Shown: positions 17,102-26,263 of the stretch, one piece after another
How positions within the stretch are numbered: position 1 is the stretch's first letter
Layout of the letters: every line of letters starts with the position of its first letter
From: an uncultured Pseudomonadota bacterium
GTDB lineage: Bacteria > Pseudomonadota > Gammaproteobacteria > Burkholderiales > Burkholderiaceae_C
Length of the DNA stretch: 64,000 nucleotides
Direction: 5' to 3'
NCBI GenBank assembly: GCA_945952465.1
Contig: CAMFIB010000001.1
Span: forward strand, 682,001 to 746,000
Notes under the pieces: generated by a model
Told to the model about the DNA's origin: nothing
The model's database searches: none
The model's input: the letters and a program-made list of their open reading frames with translations, nothing else
Translations under genes and position numbers: made by a program

Positions 17102-18036
17102 GCGCACTCCTCGGTGAGTTCTCGCATGATCCGGTCGCGGGTTTTCGCGCGCACTTGGCGCACGATCGGCGTGCCGTCGGCATTCGACAAAGCGCCGAAC
17201 AAGACCTGCACCCGGCGGTAGGTCCACCCGCAATCGCGGAGGGCTGCGCCGAGCTTGGTCAGGTCAACCAGGTCCGCCCCGAGCATCTCGAGGACCGAGG
17301 AGCTGTCGTAGGTCGACTGACGCCGGGGTGTCGCCGGCACCACGTCCTTCGGCGACACCTTCAATGCCTCCTGCAGCGTGGTCAGCGCGTGCTTGCCATA
17401 GGCCTTGTGCAAGCACCGGTAGAGGTGTCGCACGTCGACGTCCTCGTGGAGGCCAAGGTTTCGCAGGGTGCCCCAACCCACGCACATCGTGCGGTCGCCA
17501 GGGAGGGCCATGTCGGTGAGCTGCAGCGGGCGCGGACCGTCGGGCAGGTCCACGCGTCCGTTTGGCCCGTGTGCCCAGCCGCGGCCGAAGCCATAGCCGG
17601 GCACGCTCAGGCTCTCAGGACCAAGTTCCAGCGGTTGGCCGCTGGACTTGGCCGCCAGCAGCACCATCTTGGTCAGGACCGGGCTGATCTTGGCGCCGTC
17701 GGTCAGGTTGCCGAGGAAGGTACGTGGCCGGCGGGACGGCAGCAGCATGTCCAGATCACCGACAACGTCAAGGGCGCTGCCACCCTGCGCAAAGCAGGTG
17801 GTGGTTGAGTCCCAGACATAGGCGAGCACCTCGGCGTCGACCTTGGGCACGAGCCAGCCCACCGGGCTGGTCGTGGTTGGGTCACCGAGCGAGGCGGGCG
17901 GGATGAGCCGGAGCGTGCGCTTGGTCAGCGGCAGCGCGGCCTCGAAGTCCGAGACCGCGCCGAGCTGGGCCAGACGCAGCGCGAGCTGGTCGCGCGCCGC
18001 CGGCCCGTCAACCCACGACAGCCGCAACTGCCGCAT
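17098..18036 (-). CDS. Hypothetical protein
   Basis: 312 residues, no domain I recognise. Soluble, mixed composition with several Trp and Cys; the C-terminal third (YDSSSVLEMLGADLVDLTKL onward) is helical. It overlaps the upstream MazG-like gene by 29 bases and the downstream membrane gene by 4, so it is translated as part of the replication operon. Confidence 0.6.
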   Translation of the reverse strand: MRQLRLSWVDGPAARDQLALRLAQLGAVSDFEAALPLTKRTLRLIPPASLGDPTTTSPVGWLVPKVDAEVLAYVWDSTTTCFAQGGSALDVVGDLDMLLPSRRPRTFLGNLTDGAKISPVLTKMVLLAAKSSGQPLELGPESLSVPGYGFGRGWAHGPNGRVDLPDGPRPLQLTDMALPGDRTMCVGWGTLRNLGLHEDVDVRHLYRCLHKAYGKHALTTLQEALKVSPKDVVPATPRRQSTYDSSSVLEMLGADLVDLTKLGAALRDCGWTYRRVQVLFGALSNADGTPIVRQVRAKTRDRIMRELTEECA

Positions 18037-18748
18037 CTTCCGCAGCGTGGTCGCGGTTCTCGCGCGACGCCGCCTCCAGGGAGAACTTCTTGTCCTTGTA
18101 CCGCGCGCTCAGCTTGGCGAAGTTGGCCTGCTTGGCCAGCCCGGCGTAACGATGGACGCTGCCATCGAACGGGGAGGTCAGGCGGCTGATTTCGGCCGAC
18201 GCCGGCGTCGAGTAGATCAAACCGCTGGCGATGATCCCCACCTCGGCGATCATCTGCTGAAGGCGCTCGTCGCTGGGACGGCCGTGGCAGCCGACCCACT
18301 TCTTGGCGACGTCGAGCAGGTCGTTGAGTTTGTCCTTCCAGAACTGGTGGTGCTGGTCCCACGTCTTGTTCGTCAGGGCCGCATCGAACTGGTTGTCGTA
18401 GCCCTGCACGATGTCGATCAGGTCGGCCCGGCCCTTTCCGAGGGCGCGCAGGCACGACTGGATCGCCGCCACCGTGTAGAACGACAGGTCGCCGGTCTCG
18501 ATCAGGTGGTTCCGATCGTCGGTGTGGTTCTCCAGCTCGTGGGCCTCGGTCTGCATGCCCAGCAGGGCATGCGTGACCTCATTCTCGACCAGCTCATGTC
18601 GCATGAAGAGGGTGTCAACGAAGTCGTAGTAGTCGACCGTGCCGCTGTCGTCGGTCGGCGGAGTTTCGGTAGCTTCAGCGACGGCTGCGGCCACGGGGGT
18701 GGTGTTGTGGGGGGCGCCGGTGTAGGGGGTGGTTTCGGGGTTTGTCAT
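18008..18748 (-). CDS. MazG-like nucleoside triphosphate pyrophosphohydrolase candidate
   Basis: 246 residues. After a low-complexity Thr/Ala/Pro head comes an all-alpha domain with EAHELENH (Glu-x-x-Glu) and, about ten residues on, ETGDLSFY (Glu-x-x-Asp followed by Tyr), the metal-binding layout of the MazG/dUTPase all-alpha superfamily. That would place it in dNTP pool control with ThyX, NrdJ and the dNTP hydrolase. The match is by motif spacing only; the remaining 150 residues are unassigned. Confidence 0.5.
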   Translation of the reverse strand: MTNPETTPYTGAPHNTTPVAAAVAEATETPPTDDSGTVDYYDFVDTLFMRHELVENEVTHALLGMQTEAHELENHTDDRNHLIETGDLSFYTVAAIQSCLRALGKGRADLIDIVQGYDNQFDAALTNKTWDQHHQFWKDKLNDLLDVAKKWVGCHGRPSDERLQQMIAEVGIIASGLIYSTPASAEISRLTSPFDGSVHRYAGLAKQANFAKLSARYKDKKFSLEAASRENRDHAAEDAAVAAVVG

Positions 18749-19431
18749 TGTTGTTTTTTCCCGGCACGCACTTCGAATGCGTGCTTCAGATCAAAGTCGA
18801 GGTCCATGTTGCGCAGTGCCCACTGGCAATAGCTCGGCGGCACCTGGTCCATGCTTTCCCCTTTGTGCTTGCCGAACGGCACCTGATGCACGGGCAGGGG
18901 TTGCTGGGAGCGCTCGATGAAGTCGGCGAGGGTGCGGCCTGTGGCTTCGCACAGGTGGCGCAGCAGCCAGTACGCGGTCTCGATGTCCGCCATCACGCGG
19001 TGCGAACCTGTGCGGGGCAGGTCGAGCGCATACATCAGGGTCGACAACTTGTGGTCGTCGATGTTGGGGTAGACGGCGCGCGCCCACCGCAGGGTGTCCA
19101 CCTCGATGATCTCGCCATCGACAAACGGCTTGAAGAACCGCGTGTCGAACGAGATCCGGTGGCCCACAAACACCGCCGGTCCGGGCAGGCGTTTGCCGTA
19201 GCACTCCGGCAGCGAGAAGAACTCCTCGATGGTCGGTGAGCTGGCCACGTCGGCGTAGACGAGTCCGTGGATGCCGCTGGCGGAGGGCGAGATCGGCGCT
19301 TGAGGGTCGATCAAGGACTCGACTTTTTCGAGAATGTTGAAGTCCAGGTCGATCGTCATCCAGCCGATTTCGACCACCTTGGCGTCGTCCTTGGCGTTCG
19401 TCGTTTCCGTGTCGGCGATTCGAATGTGCAT
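18745..19431 (-). CDS. DnaQ-like 3'-5' exonuclease with DUF3820-type tail
   Basis: 228 residues from the ATG at 19431, preceded by GGGAG. The DEDDh exonuclease motifs are clear: RIADTETTN (Asp-x-Glu), VGHRISFDTRFF (second Asp) and HRVMADIETAYWLL (His and last Asp). The C-terminal PFGKHKGESMDQVPPSYCQW is the short 'G-x-Y/H-K-G' domain often fused to phage exonucleases. It could proofread or act in repair; the polymerase already has its own exonuclease domain. The start overlaps the MazG-like gene as ATGA at its end. Confidence 0.85.
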   Translation of the reverse strand: MHIRIADTETTNAKDDAKVVEIGWMTIDLDFNILEKVESLIDPQAPISPSASGIHGLVYADVASSPTIEEFFSLPECYGKRLPGPAVFVGHRISFDTRFFKPFVDGEIIEVDTLRWARAVYPNIDDHKLSTLMYALDLPRTGSHRVMADIETAYWLLRHLCEATGRTLADFIERSQQPLPVHQVPFGKHKGESMDQVPPSYCQWALRNMDLDFDLKHAFEVRAGKKQQ

Positions 19432-19443
19432 AGAGGCTCCCAT

Positions 19444-19472
19444 AAAACCGAGGCCCGCACGGGGCCTCGGTT
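19444..19472 (-). terminator. Rho-independent terminator
   Basis: Perfect 11-base arms (19446-19456 and 19462-19472) with a 5-base loop and a TTTT run on the minus strand. It ends transcription from the 19490-19729 gene side just before the exonuclease gene, so that gene must have a readthrough or internal promoter. Confidence 0.85.
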
Positions 19473-19489
19473 CAACCACCGTAGAAGGA

Positions 19490-19729
19490 TCAGGCGTGCG
19501 CAGCGGCGCTGGTCTTGCCCTTGGCGGCCTTGCTCAGCGCGCGCTGCGCCTTCAGGACGTCGCCCTTCTTGAAGCGGTGCTGCCGGCCATTGATCAGCGG
19601 GTTGTCGGCCAGCGCCTTGGTGTGCGGGTTAACCTTGAAGGTGCTGCGCGACACGCCGAGCTGCTTCCGCACTTCGTCGGTGGACAGGGAGGATTCGATT
19701 TGCTTGGAGGTCAGAGCTTTGTTGGTCAT
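19490..19729 (-). CDS. Small helix-turn-helix-like protein
   Basis: 79 residues. LSTDEVRKQLGVSRSTFKVN reads as a helix-turn-helix (Thr/Ser-x-x-Glu-Val, then Gly-Val-Ser), followed by KALADNPLINGRQHRFKKGDVLK, a wing and a basic helix as in MerR/excisionase-type proteins. The C-terminus is basic and Ala-rich. Likely a DNA-binding regulator, followed directly by a strong terminator. Confidence 0.6.
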   Translation of the reverse strand: MTNKALTSKQIESSLSTDEVRKQLGVSRSTFKVNPHTKALADNPLINGRQHRFKKGDVLKAQRALSKAAKGKTSAAAHA

Positions 19730-19797
19730 GTTGTTCGTGCTCGTTGAAGGGGAAGTTGTAGGGAACCGCCCAACCCCGGAGGGTTGGGCATGGCGGC

Positions 19798-20664
19798 TTA
19801 GATTTCAGCCGGCAGGGTGGACACGATGCGCAGCTTGGTCCAGTTGTTGTCGCCCTTCTCGGCCAGCTCGCGCAGGAAGAAGAAGGTGAACGGGTCGTCC
19901 GGGAGCTTGAAACCCGGCAGACCCATCTCGACGCAGCGAGCCTGGTCGTTCAGCTGGGACTGGTACTTGCGGAACGCCGGGATGCTGGACTCGGACAGCG
20001 TGACCTGAATCGAGGTGCCGATCGGGCCACGGCCGCTGTCGCTCGCCAGCAGGGCACAGGCGGTGTCGATGAAGCGCCGGGTCTTGGCGCCGTCGAAACC
20101 TTCCACGTCCTTCAGGTGCTGGACATAGTCCTTGCACGGCTTGCCGATCCACTGGCGCTGGTCTTCACCGATGACGCTGTCGATCGTGATGCCGTCGGTC
20201 GAGTAAGCCACGAATTCCTTCGTGTTCTTGCCCTTGTCGCCCGGGCTGATCTGGAAGCTCTCGCGCCAGGCCAGCAGGCGGACCTTGGCCCAGCGGCCCA
20301 GCTTCGCCTTGTCGCCGTCGGTCTCGACGATGTCACCGTTGTTGCCTTTGAAGACGCTGTAGTTGCCGTACGAGAAGTCGCTGGCGTTCTTCATCGCCTC
20401 GACTTCCTTCTTGAAGGCTTTGGCCTTCTGGGCCGCATCGTTCACGGCGCCGACGGACGTGCCGGTGGCCGCCTGAGCGATGGTGGTCGTGGCCGCGACA
20501 GCCGGATCGGGTGCCGGTGCAGCGGCCGGGGCCGGGGTCTCCACCGTGGCTGCGCCGACCGTGGTCGTGCCAGCAGCCGCCGCCTCCACCGTGTAGGGCG
20601 CCGGCTTGGTGCTCGTGTCAGCAGAGGTGTCGGTGTCTTCGAATTGTTTCGGCTTCAGTGCCAT
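19798..20664 (-). CDS. Hypothetical protein in replication module, candidate ssDNA-binding protein
   Basis: 288 residues starting at the ATG at 20664, nine bases from AGGAA; the in-frame ATG at 20673 lies too close to that site. Residues 10-75 are Thr/Ala/Pro low complexity. The rest is a globular domain (GNYSVFKGNNGDIVETDGDK, KVRLLAWRESFQISPGDKG) with several beta strands. Its position beside the primase and polymerase genes and the disordered arm suggest an ssDNA-binding protein, but no signature proves this. Confidence 0.5.
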   Translation of the reverse strand: MALKPKQFEDTDTSADTSTKPAPYTVEAAAAGTTTVGAATVETPAPAAAPAPDPAVAATTTIAQAATGTSVGAVNDAAQKAKAFKKEVEAMKNASDFSYGNYSVFKGNNGDIVETDGDKAKLGRWAKVRLLAWRESFQISPGDKGKNTKEFVAYSTDGITIDSVIGEDQRQWIGKPCKDYVQHLKDVEGFDGAKTRRFIDTACALLASDSGRGPIGTSIQVTLSESSIPAFRKYQSQLNDQARCVEMGLPGFKLPDDPFTFFFLRELAEKGDNNWTKLRIVSTLPAEI

Positions 20665-20699
20665 GATTTGCATTTCCTATTGAGGTTGATGGTTGACTT

Positions 20700-23600
20700 C
20701 TAAGATTTCGTCGGCTTCGACTTCGTGTCGAAAGGCTCGACACCGTCCTCGAGCAGCTTTTGGCTGTCGAAACGGAACACCTGCGTGGCAACTGACCTTT
20801 TGAGAGGGCTGCTTCCACAGGTCTTGTCCAGCAGCGCGCCGATCTTCGCCATCGCCACCGTGAAGATGGGGTGAGAGCGGTAGAACGACGTGTTGCCGGT
20901 TTGCCGGCACCAGGATTGGTACCGGACAAAAACTTCACGCATATCCATCTCGATCCAGCCTTCGCCGACGATGTAGTGCGTGCCCTCCTTGAGGTGGAGG
21001 GGGGATTCGCTGTCGAGACGACTCAGGCACGAGATGTCGTTCAGGGCCTTGGAGGCTTCGGACGAAACGTGGCGCTGGGTGGTCTCAGTACGTGTGCTGT
21101 AGAGCGTGTCGATCAGGGCGTCGACATCGCCGTCCAGTTCGGTGATGCCGCGCATGTTGAGCACGATCTTCAGGAATTCAAGTGACGCCATCAGGATGGC
21201 GAGGTTGTTGATTTGCCGCGGGTTGGTGCCAGGCGCTGCGCCCTCCTGCGAACGGATCAGGGCGGCCTCGTGCCGCGCGCGGAACTGGTCGACAGGCATC
21301 ACCATGGTGGCCAGCAGCAGCGAGGCGCCGAGGCTGGACAGCATGGCCTTGCCTTCGAGGCTGGCCGCGGCGGCCAGGTGCGCCGAGCGCGGTGTTTGCA
21401 TGCCGTCGCGGAACCCGACGTGGACCGAACGCTGCTCGATGGCCGCGGTGTCGTCGATCGTCTCGCCGCTGACGCAGACCGGCGCCTTGAGCTTGTAGCT
21501 GGTGACATCCCGCCAGCTGCCCATCGCGCTGCCGTCGCTCACGCCGGCGGTGGTGCCACCCTGACCGTCGTAGACGGCCAGCAGGGCGTTGCTCAGCTCG
21601 CGGCGCTTGGCCTCACTCATCGCGCTGGTTTTGTACTCGTCCAGAATTAGCGGCAGCGAATAGGAGGCCGAGGCGAGACTCTTGATCGAGAACGCCGTGG
21701 ACATGCTGGCCATGACGATCAGGCGATTCTTCTCCTCCTTGGCCTGCGAGTAGTGCATGTTGTTCAGCAGCTTGACCGTTGTGCTCTTGCCGCTGCCGGC
21801 CGAGCCCGAGACGTTCAGGATGGGGAATTGCGCGCTCGCCACCGCCACGTCGTAGAACGCCCGATGGAAGCACCCCACGAACCACCCGATCGTCTGGGCC
21901 ATGACGATGGGCTCGTTCATCTGGAACAGGTGACGCAGCAGCTCGATGTTTTCGGGGGTCGCCTCCAACTCCGGCGCGTCGGCCAGATCGCTGCAGTACG
22001 TCATCTTCTTGGCCATGGTGGGCTGGAACATCAGCTCGCCGATGGCCGGGTCTTCTTCGTAGGCGTTGTCGGCCGAGTCGCCGTAGGCCACGCGGGTGTC
22101 GACGTGCAGGGAGCGGCGGGTAATGATCGGGCGGGGGCCGGAACCAATCCACACCGGCACCAGCGACCGCTCGCCGCGGACCTTGGGGTTCTGGATGAGG
22201 GACAGGCCCTCGTACGGCACACCGAAGGTGATGCGCTCTTTACTGATGGCGGTGTTGTTCAAGATGTTGCGCACGACGGTTGCCTGGATGTCAGTGCCTT
22301 TGAAAACGCACCCCACACTGGAGGCGAATTTGTCGAAGGACTGCCGGCTCACGAACGTGTCCATGGGAAGTACCCGACGGCCGTGCTTGGTGAGCTTGCC
22401 GTTGGTGTTGGAGGAAACGTCGACCTCGATGCCGACGACGGCATGGGTCTCGGTGGCGACGAGGCTGCAGGGCTTGGTCAGGGCGAGGTCGCTGAGCTTG
22501 ATGATGCCGTCGGGCGTCTTGCGCAGGATGCCACGCGCGGTGACCCGCACGCCCTCCAGCAACGTCAGTTCGGCGGCCTTGAGTGCGGCCTCCTGCTCGG
22601 GTGTCTGCTCGACGTTGGCCTCGTCCTCGACGTTGTCGGGGGCCATGCCATCGTCGGCACCGGGCATGGCGTCCGCCGGCGCCAACTCTGTCGGGGCGAA
22701 GCCGTCCTCGCAGATCGAGCGCAATCCGCCGTAGGAGAAGACGTAGGCCGGAGAACCCTGCACATAGTAGAACCGGTCTCGCAGCGCTTCACGGCGGCGG
22801 GCAGGTGTGTTGTACCGGCTGCCGTCCCCGTCATGGATACGAGCAAGACCCTCGGTGGCTTCGACGAACTGGGCCTCGGTCATGCCCAGCGCGCTGGCTG
22901 TGATGGCCAGCTGGAGGGCGATGTTGTTGAAGCCGGTGTCGGGATTCAGGTGCATGCCGGCCATCAGCAACTTGAGGCCTGCCGGCGGCTCTCCCGCGAA
23001 GCGCTTCAAGGTCGACGATTCGTCCTTGACCTTCGCCACGCGAGACATGGTCTTGTCGACAATGTCCTTGTGCGTGATGAACAGGTTGTTCAGCGAGATC
23101 GACAGCTCGGGTTCATCCAGCTCGGGCGGCACCCGCTGCTCGCTGCACAACTCGTCGTACAGCTCCTGCGTCATCGCGAGCGCCTGCTCGACGGTCAACG
23201 GCACCTTGTAGCGCGCGGGCTCGTCCTTGCCGGTGTTGCGGTTGACGTTCGGGCAGCGCCACATCCGACCCTGCTTGCCGCTGTACACCTTCAGGTCGAG
23301 GGTGTCGGTGGCCAGAACGATCGCGATCTCGCGATAGATGTTCGGGAGGTGGGCGTAGCCGACCTTGGTCGGCTTGTTGATGAAGCACGCCTGCGGAATC
23401 TCAAGGTGAAAGCCGCGCCCGCCAGTGGCGAACAGGCGGCACGCCTTGAGGTTCAGACCATACTCTTCCTGCAGCTTCAGCAGGGTGCTTTGGAAGTCCT
23501 GGGTGGCGAGTGCCAGCTCGTTGCTGTCCCAGTCGAAGTACAGCGGGCCGCTGTACTTCATCTTCATGTACTCGTCGCGGCCCCAGTCGTCTTGGGGCGC

Positions 23601-23723
23601 ATCGCTGGCGTCGAGTACCGTTACGAACTCAGGTCGGTAATCACGGAGCACCGCATCGCGCTGGTCGGCCTGCGCGCCTTTCCAAACGGTGCTTCCGGTA
23701 CCGCGGTACCAGAAGTAACCCAT
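20700..23723 (-). CDS. Primase-polymerase (AEP-like) fused to a P-loop ATPase/helicase
   Basis: 1007 residues. The N-terminus has the archaeo-eukaryotic primase/PrimPol layout: LYFDWDSNEL (catalytic Asp-x-Asp, 64-66) and ATGGRGFHLEIP (101-110), matching the G-x-x-G-x-H block. A middle region with acidic linker follows. The C-terminal half has Walker A GSAGSGKSTT near residue 640 and an ILDEYKT Walker B-like strand, as in phage DUF927/DnaB-unrelated helicases. A single polypeptide for priming and unwinding. ATG at 23723 follows AGAGGGCTTG. Motif CCCCGACAAC at 22631-22641 (Pro-Asp-Asn). Confidence 0.8.
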   Translation of the reverse strand: MGYFWYRGTGSTVWKGAQADQRDAVLRDYRPEFVTVLDASDAPQDDWGRDEYMKMKYSGPLYFDWDSNELALATQDFQSTLLKLQEEYGLNLKACRLFATGGRGFHLEIPQACFINKPTKVGYAHLPNIYREIAIVLATDTLDLKVYSGKQGRMWRCPNVNRNTGKDEPARYKVPLTVEQALAMTQELYDELCSEQRVPPELDEPELSISLNNLFITHKDIVDKTMSRVAKVKDESSTLKRFAGEPPAGLKLLMAGMHLNPDTGFNNIALQLAITASALGMTEAQFVEATEGLARIHDGDGSRYNTPARRREALRDRFYYVQGSPAYVFSYGGLRSICEDGFAPTELAPADAMPGADDGMAPDNVEDEANVEQTPEQEAALKAAELTLLEGVRVTARGILRKTPDGIIKLSDLALTKPCSLVATETHAVVGIEVDVSSNTNGKLTKHGRRVLPMDTFVSRQSFDKFASSVGCVFKGTDIQATVVRNILNNTAISKERITFGVPYEGLSLIQNPKVRGERSLVPVWIGSGPRPIITRRSLHVDTRVAYGDSADNAYEEDPAIGELMFQPTMAKKMTYCSDLADAPELEATPENIELLRHLFQMNEPIVMAQTIGWFVGCFHRAFYDVAVASAQFPILNVSGSAGSGKSTTVKLLNNMHYSQAKEEKNRLIVMASMSTAFSIKSLASASYSLPLILDEYKTSAMSEAKRRELSNALLAVYDGQGGTTAGVSDGSAMGSWRDVTSYKLKAPVCVSGETIDDTAAIEQRSVHVGFRDGMQTPRSAHLAAAASLEGKAMLSSLGASLLLATMVMPVDQFRARHEAALIRSQEGAAPGTNPRQINNLAILMASLEFLKIVLNMRGITELDGDVDALIDTLYSTRTETTQRHVSSEASKALNDISCLSRLDSESPLHLKEGTHYIVGEGWIEMDMREVFVRYQSWCRQTGNTSFYRSHPIFTVAMAKIGALLDKTCGSSPLKRSVATQVFRFDSQKLLEDGVEPFDTKSKPTKS

Positions 23724-23760
23724 CAAGCCCTCTTTTTATTTTTATTCTCGGGCGCCGGGT

Positions 23761-24258
23761 TCAGAACCTTACCTGGTCCTGGAATCCCGGATGCAGCTCG
23801 TTGAAACTTTTCAAGTTCATTGCGTAGGTGTAGCCCTCGATATTTCGGTCAGGCTTACCGCGCATTTTCAACAGAACTGCGTAGTGAGGACGGAAGTTTA
23901 GGTTCCCGTCTTCACGTTGTCCAGCCCATCGGAAAACGAAGTTCTGGGGGACATGGATAAACACCTCCCGATCTGCTAGCCGCTCGGGAATGGGGGAGAT
24001 CAAGGAGCCGCGGCCCTTGTAGTTGATCTTGATTTGCGGCGGCAGCTGTTGGTGGATCTCGATGCTGCCGAAGGTGACGAGAGCGATGTCATCGGGCTTT
24101 CCGTCGCGCACGGTGTACACCACCAGCACGCGGCCGGGAAACGCCGACTCGAGGTGCAGGTACAGGTAGTCCTTGTATTCCTTGCGCAGCGCCGGCGGCA
24201 TTTGCTCGACCAGCGCCGCCATCGACTCGCTGTCTTTCAGATATTCTCTATTGGCCAT
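23761..24258 (-). CDS. Hypothetical protein
   Basis: 165 residues, unknown. Contains alternating beta-like stretches (RVLVVYTVRDG, DDIALVTFGSIEIHQ, HYAVLLKMRG) and no Cys clusters or membrane segment. It lies between helicase and primase genes and overlaps the helicase 3' end by 11 bases, so it probably belongs to the replication operon. Confidence 0.55.
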   Translation of the reverse strand: MANREYLKDSESMAALVEQMPPALRKEYKDYLYLHLESAFPGRVLVVYTVRDGKPDDIALVTFGSIEIHQQLPPQIKINYKGRGSLISPIPERLADREVFIHVPQNFVFRWAGQREDGNLNFRPHYAVLLKMRGKPDRNIEGYTYAMNLKSFNELHPGFQDQVRF

Positions 24259-25708
24259 AGATGGCCTCCCTCAAGGATTGGCTACCACCTTCGACGGTGG
24301 TCACTAAATCGTCGTTGGCCAGCAGCTTTTTATGGCGGCTGACTTGGATTGTGCGGTTGGCGATTGCGATCCGGCAATTCACCATGGCCTTTTGCCCGGT
24401 GCGGTCGAGCCGCGCCAGGGCTTGCCAGAATTGTCGTGGCAGTGTAGGGCACTCGATAAAAAGAGCCTCGCTGCAGACCTCCTGCAGCCCGTCCAGGCCC
24501 ACGCCGCCTGCTTCCGGGTTCAGCACCACGACCCGGCACTTCGGGTCGTCCATGAACCGGCGGACGGACGCCATCTGCTGGTTGTAGGTCATGTCGCCGT
24601 TGATGCCGACCGCGCCGTAGGGCGCCAGCGCCTGCACCAGCATGCGGACGGAAAGCCGGTAGTTGGCCACGACCATCAACTTTTCGCCCTGGATTTCGTC
24701 GAGGACTTCCTCGCACAGGTCGAGGCCGGCCGGTCGCAACCCCTCCTCGCCGGCGAAGTGCGCCCAGTTCAGGATGACCTGCTGAACGGTCTGGAACAGG
24801 CGCTGAGCGCCCACCGCGTTGATCTGGTTGCCGTTCTCCAACTCGACCAGCTGCTCATCGCAGATGCGGTGGTAGAGCGCCAGGTGCTTGTCATCCAGCT
24901 CGTAGACCAGCGGGATCGGTCGCCAGTTGTCCTGTCCCTCGACGCGCTGCGGCTTCTCCAGGTAGGTGGCGTTGGTCAGCAGGTTCTTGTTCAGGATGTC
25001 CAAGTTCTGCCAAATCAGTGGCTGCTCCCGGTCGTCGTACTCCTTGACATGCAGCTCCTCGAAGTGGCGGAGGTTGCGGTAGGCCTGTCGGTTGTTGAAG
25101 CGCGTGTACGCGAACACGTCTTTCGGGCTGCTCACCGGCGTGCCGCTGGCCATCAGGAACGGACGCTCGCCGAACATGAAGCGGCATGCCTTGTGCGCGT
25201 CGGTCTCGATGTTCTTGATCTTGTGCGCCTCGTCGGCGATCCCCATGACCTTGCGGTTCTTGAAAAAGTCGTCGAGCCGGTCGAAATCCCGCTTGAACAG
25301 CTCATACGACATCAGGATGAACTGGGCATTCAGATCAAGATCCTTGCGCCGTTTGGGTGTGCCGCGGTACATCGTGACGGTGGGGTGCCGGCCGGGCTCG
25401 GCGTGCTGGATCGCGCTCAGGGAGCGGAACCAGTTGAGCGTGATGATCGGAGGGATCAGCACGATGCAATGCTCGGCTTCACCGTCTTCCATCAAGTTCA
25501 GGGCGTGCATGGACGTGGCGATCGTCTTGCCGCGACCCGGCTTCCACCAATAGCCGTGGCTCCAGTCGGCTCCAAAGCCATTCAGGATATGGCTCTGCTC
25601 GTTGTCCAACTTGAAGGGCGGACGCCAGACCTTCAGTAGCTTGGTGAGCCGGCTGTTGGCATTGAGAAACTTCTGAGACTCAGGGCTCAGACTGCCTGCG
25701 AAGATCAA
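24248..25708 (-). CDS. SNF2-like superfamily 2 helicase, TTG start
   Basis: 486 residues. Motif I WWKPGRGKTIATS, motif II GIADEAHKIKN (DEAH), motif III LMASGTPVSS, motif V NPEAGGVGLDG and motif VI QALARLDRTGQK place it with SNF2/DEAH ATPases used by phages in replication. The longer frame's ATG at 25732 lies upstream of a start-associated element; that element (TTTGGAGTTTCACA) directly precedes a TTG at 25708, so TTG is my start. If real, this is the only copy of the element with a non-ATG start. Confidence 0.85.
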   Translation of the reverse strand: MIFAGSLSPESQKFLNANSRLTKLLKVWRPPFKLDNEQSHILNGFGADWSHGYWWKPGRGKTIATSMHALNLMEDGEAEHCIVLIPPIITLNWFRSLSAIQHAEPGRHPTVTMYRGTPKRRKDLDLNAQFILMSYELFKRDFDRLDDFFKNRKVMGIADEAHKIKNIETDAHKACRFMFGERPFLMASGTPVSSPKDVFAYTRFNNRQAYRNLRHFEELHVKEYDDREQPLIWQNLDILNKNLLTNATYLEKPQRVEGQDNWRPIPLVYELDDKHLALYHRICDEQLVELENGNQINAVGAQRLFQTVQQVILNWAHFAGEEGLRPAGLDLCEEVLDEIQGEKLMVVANYRLSVRMLVQALAPYGAVGINGDMTYNQQMASVRRFMDDPKCRVVVLNPEAGGVGLDGLQEVCSEALFIECPTLPRQFWQALARLDRTGQKAMVNCRIAIANRTIQVSRHKKLLANDDLVTTVEGGSQSLREAIYGQ

Positions 25709-25740
25709 TGTGAAACTCCAAACGTGGCTCAAGGCGAGCC
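25706..25740 (-). repeat. Start-associated element, copy 1 (helicase, TTG start)
   Basis: Minus strand: hairpin GGCTC-GCCTT-GAGCC (25726-25740), then TTTGGAGTTTCACA and TTG. Stem sequence is unique, loop shared with other copies. Confidence 0.85.
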
Positions 25741-25756
25741 GGAAAGGGACCGAAGG

Positions 25757-26263
25757 TCAGAAGCGCGCGAGCAGCTCCTTGGCTCCGGTGAAGTCATCGG
25801 GCATGACGTCGATGCTGTTCAACAGGTCCGTGCCGGGATGGGGAGAGCATTCGGCGACCCGCTGCCGGATCGTCTGAACCCACCCCTCGCCGTACGCTCG
25901 GTAGAGCGGCGTGGCGCGGTAATCGTTGTTGGACAGCAGACTCTCGACAAAAATTCCCGGCGCGCGTCGAAGAAGTCCCTCGACCTTCATGTCGGCCGGC
26001 ACGTTGCCGATCGTGTCGACCAGACCGTGCCTCAGCACGAAGCGGACGGTGTTCAGGACGTGAACACCAAACTGGCCATCGGGGTGAACGGCTTGCTTGG
26101 CGTAGTCGTGCGAAATGAAGGCCAGGTTCCATGACTCTGGTGTCCCAGCGATAAATCGCAAGTAGGCCGGCCCGAGGTTGGTGTCACCGACCTTCCAGGT
26201 GTAGCTCTCGATCGGCCGTGGCGAATACTGCAGCACTCGGCTCTCCGTTGGTGAATTGGTCAT
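25757..26263 (-). CDS. Hypothetical protein
   Basis: 168 residues, start ATG at 26263 sharing a base with the preceding stop (TGATG). Unrecognised; contains HDYAKQAVHPDGQFGVHVLN and many charged residues. The stop lies close to the hairpin of the helicase start element, the usual gene spacing in this array. Confidence 0.55.
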   Translation of the reverse strand: MTNSPTESRVLQYSPRPIESYTWKVGDTNLGPAYLRFIAGTPESWNLAFISHDYAKQAVHPDGQFGVHVLNTVRFVLRHGLVDTIGNVPADMKVEGLLRRAPGIFVESLLSNNDYRATPLYRAYGEGWVQTIRQRVAECSPHPGTDLLNSIDVMPDDFTGAKELLARF

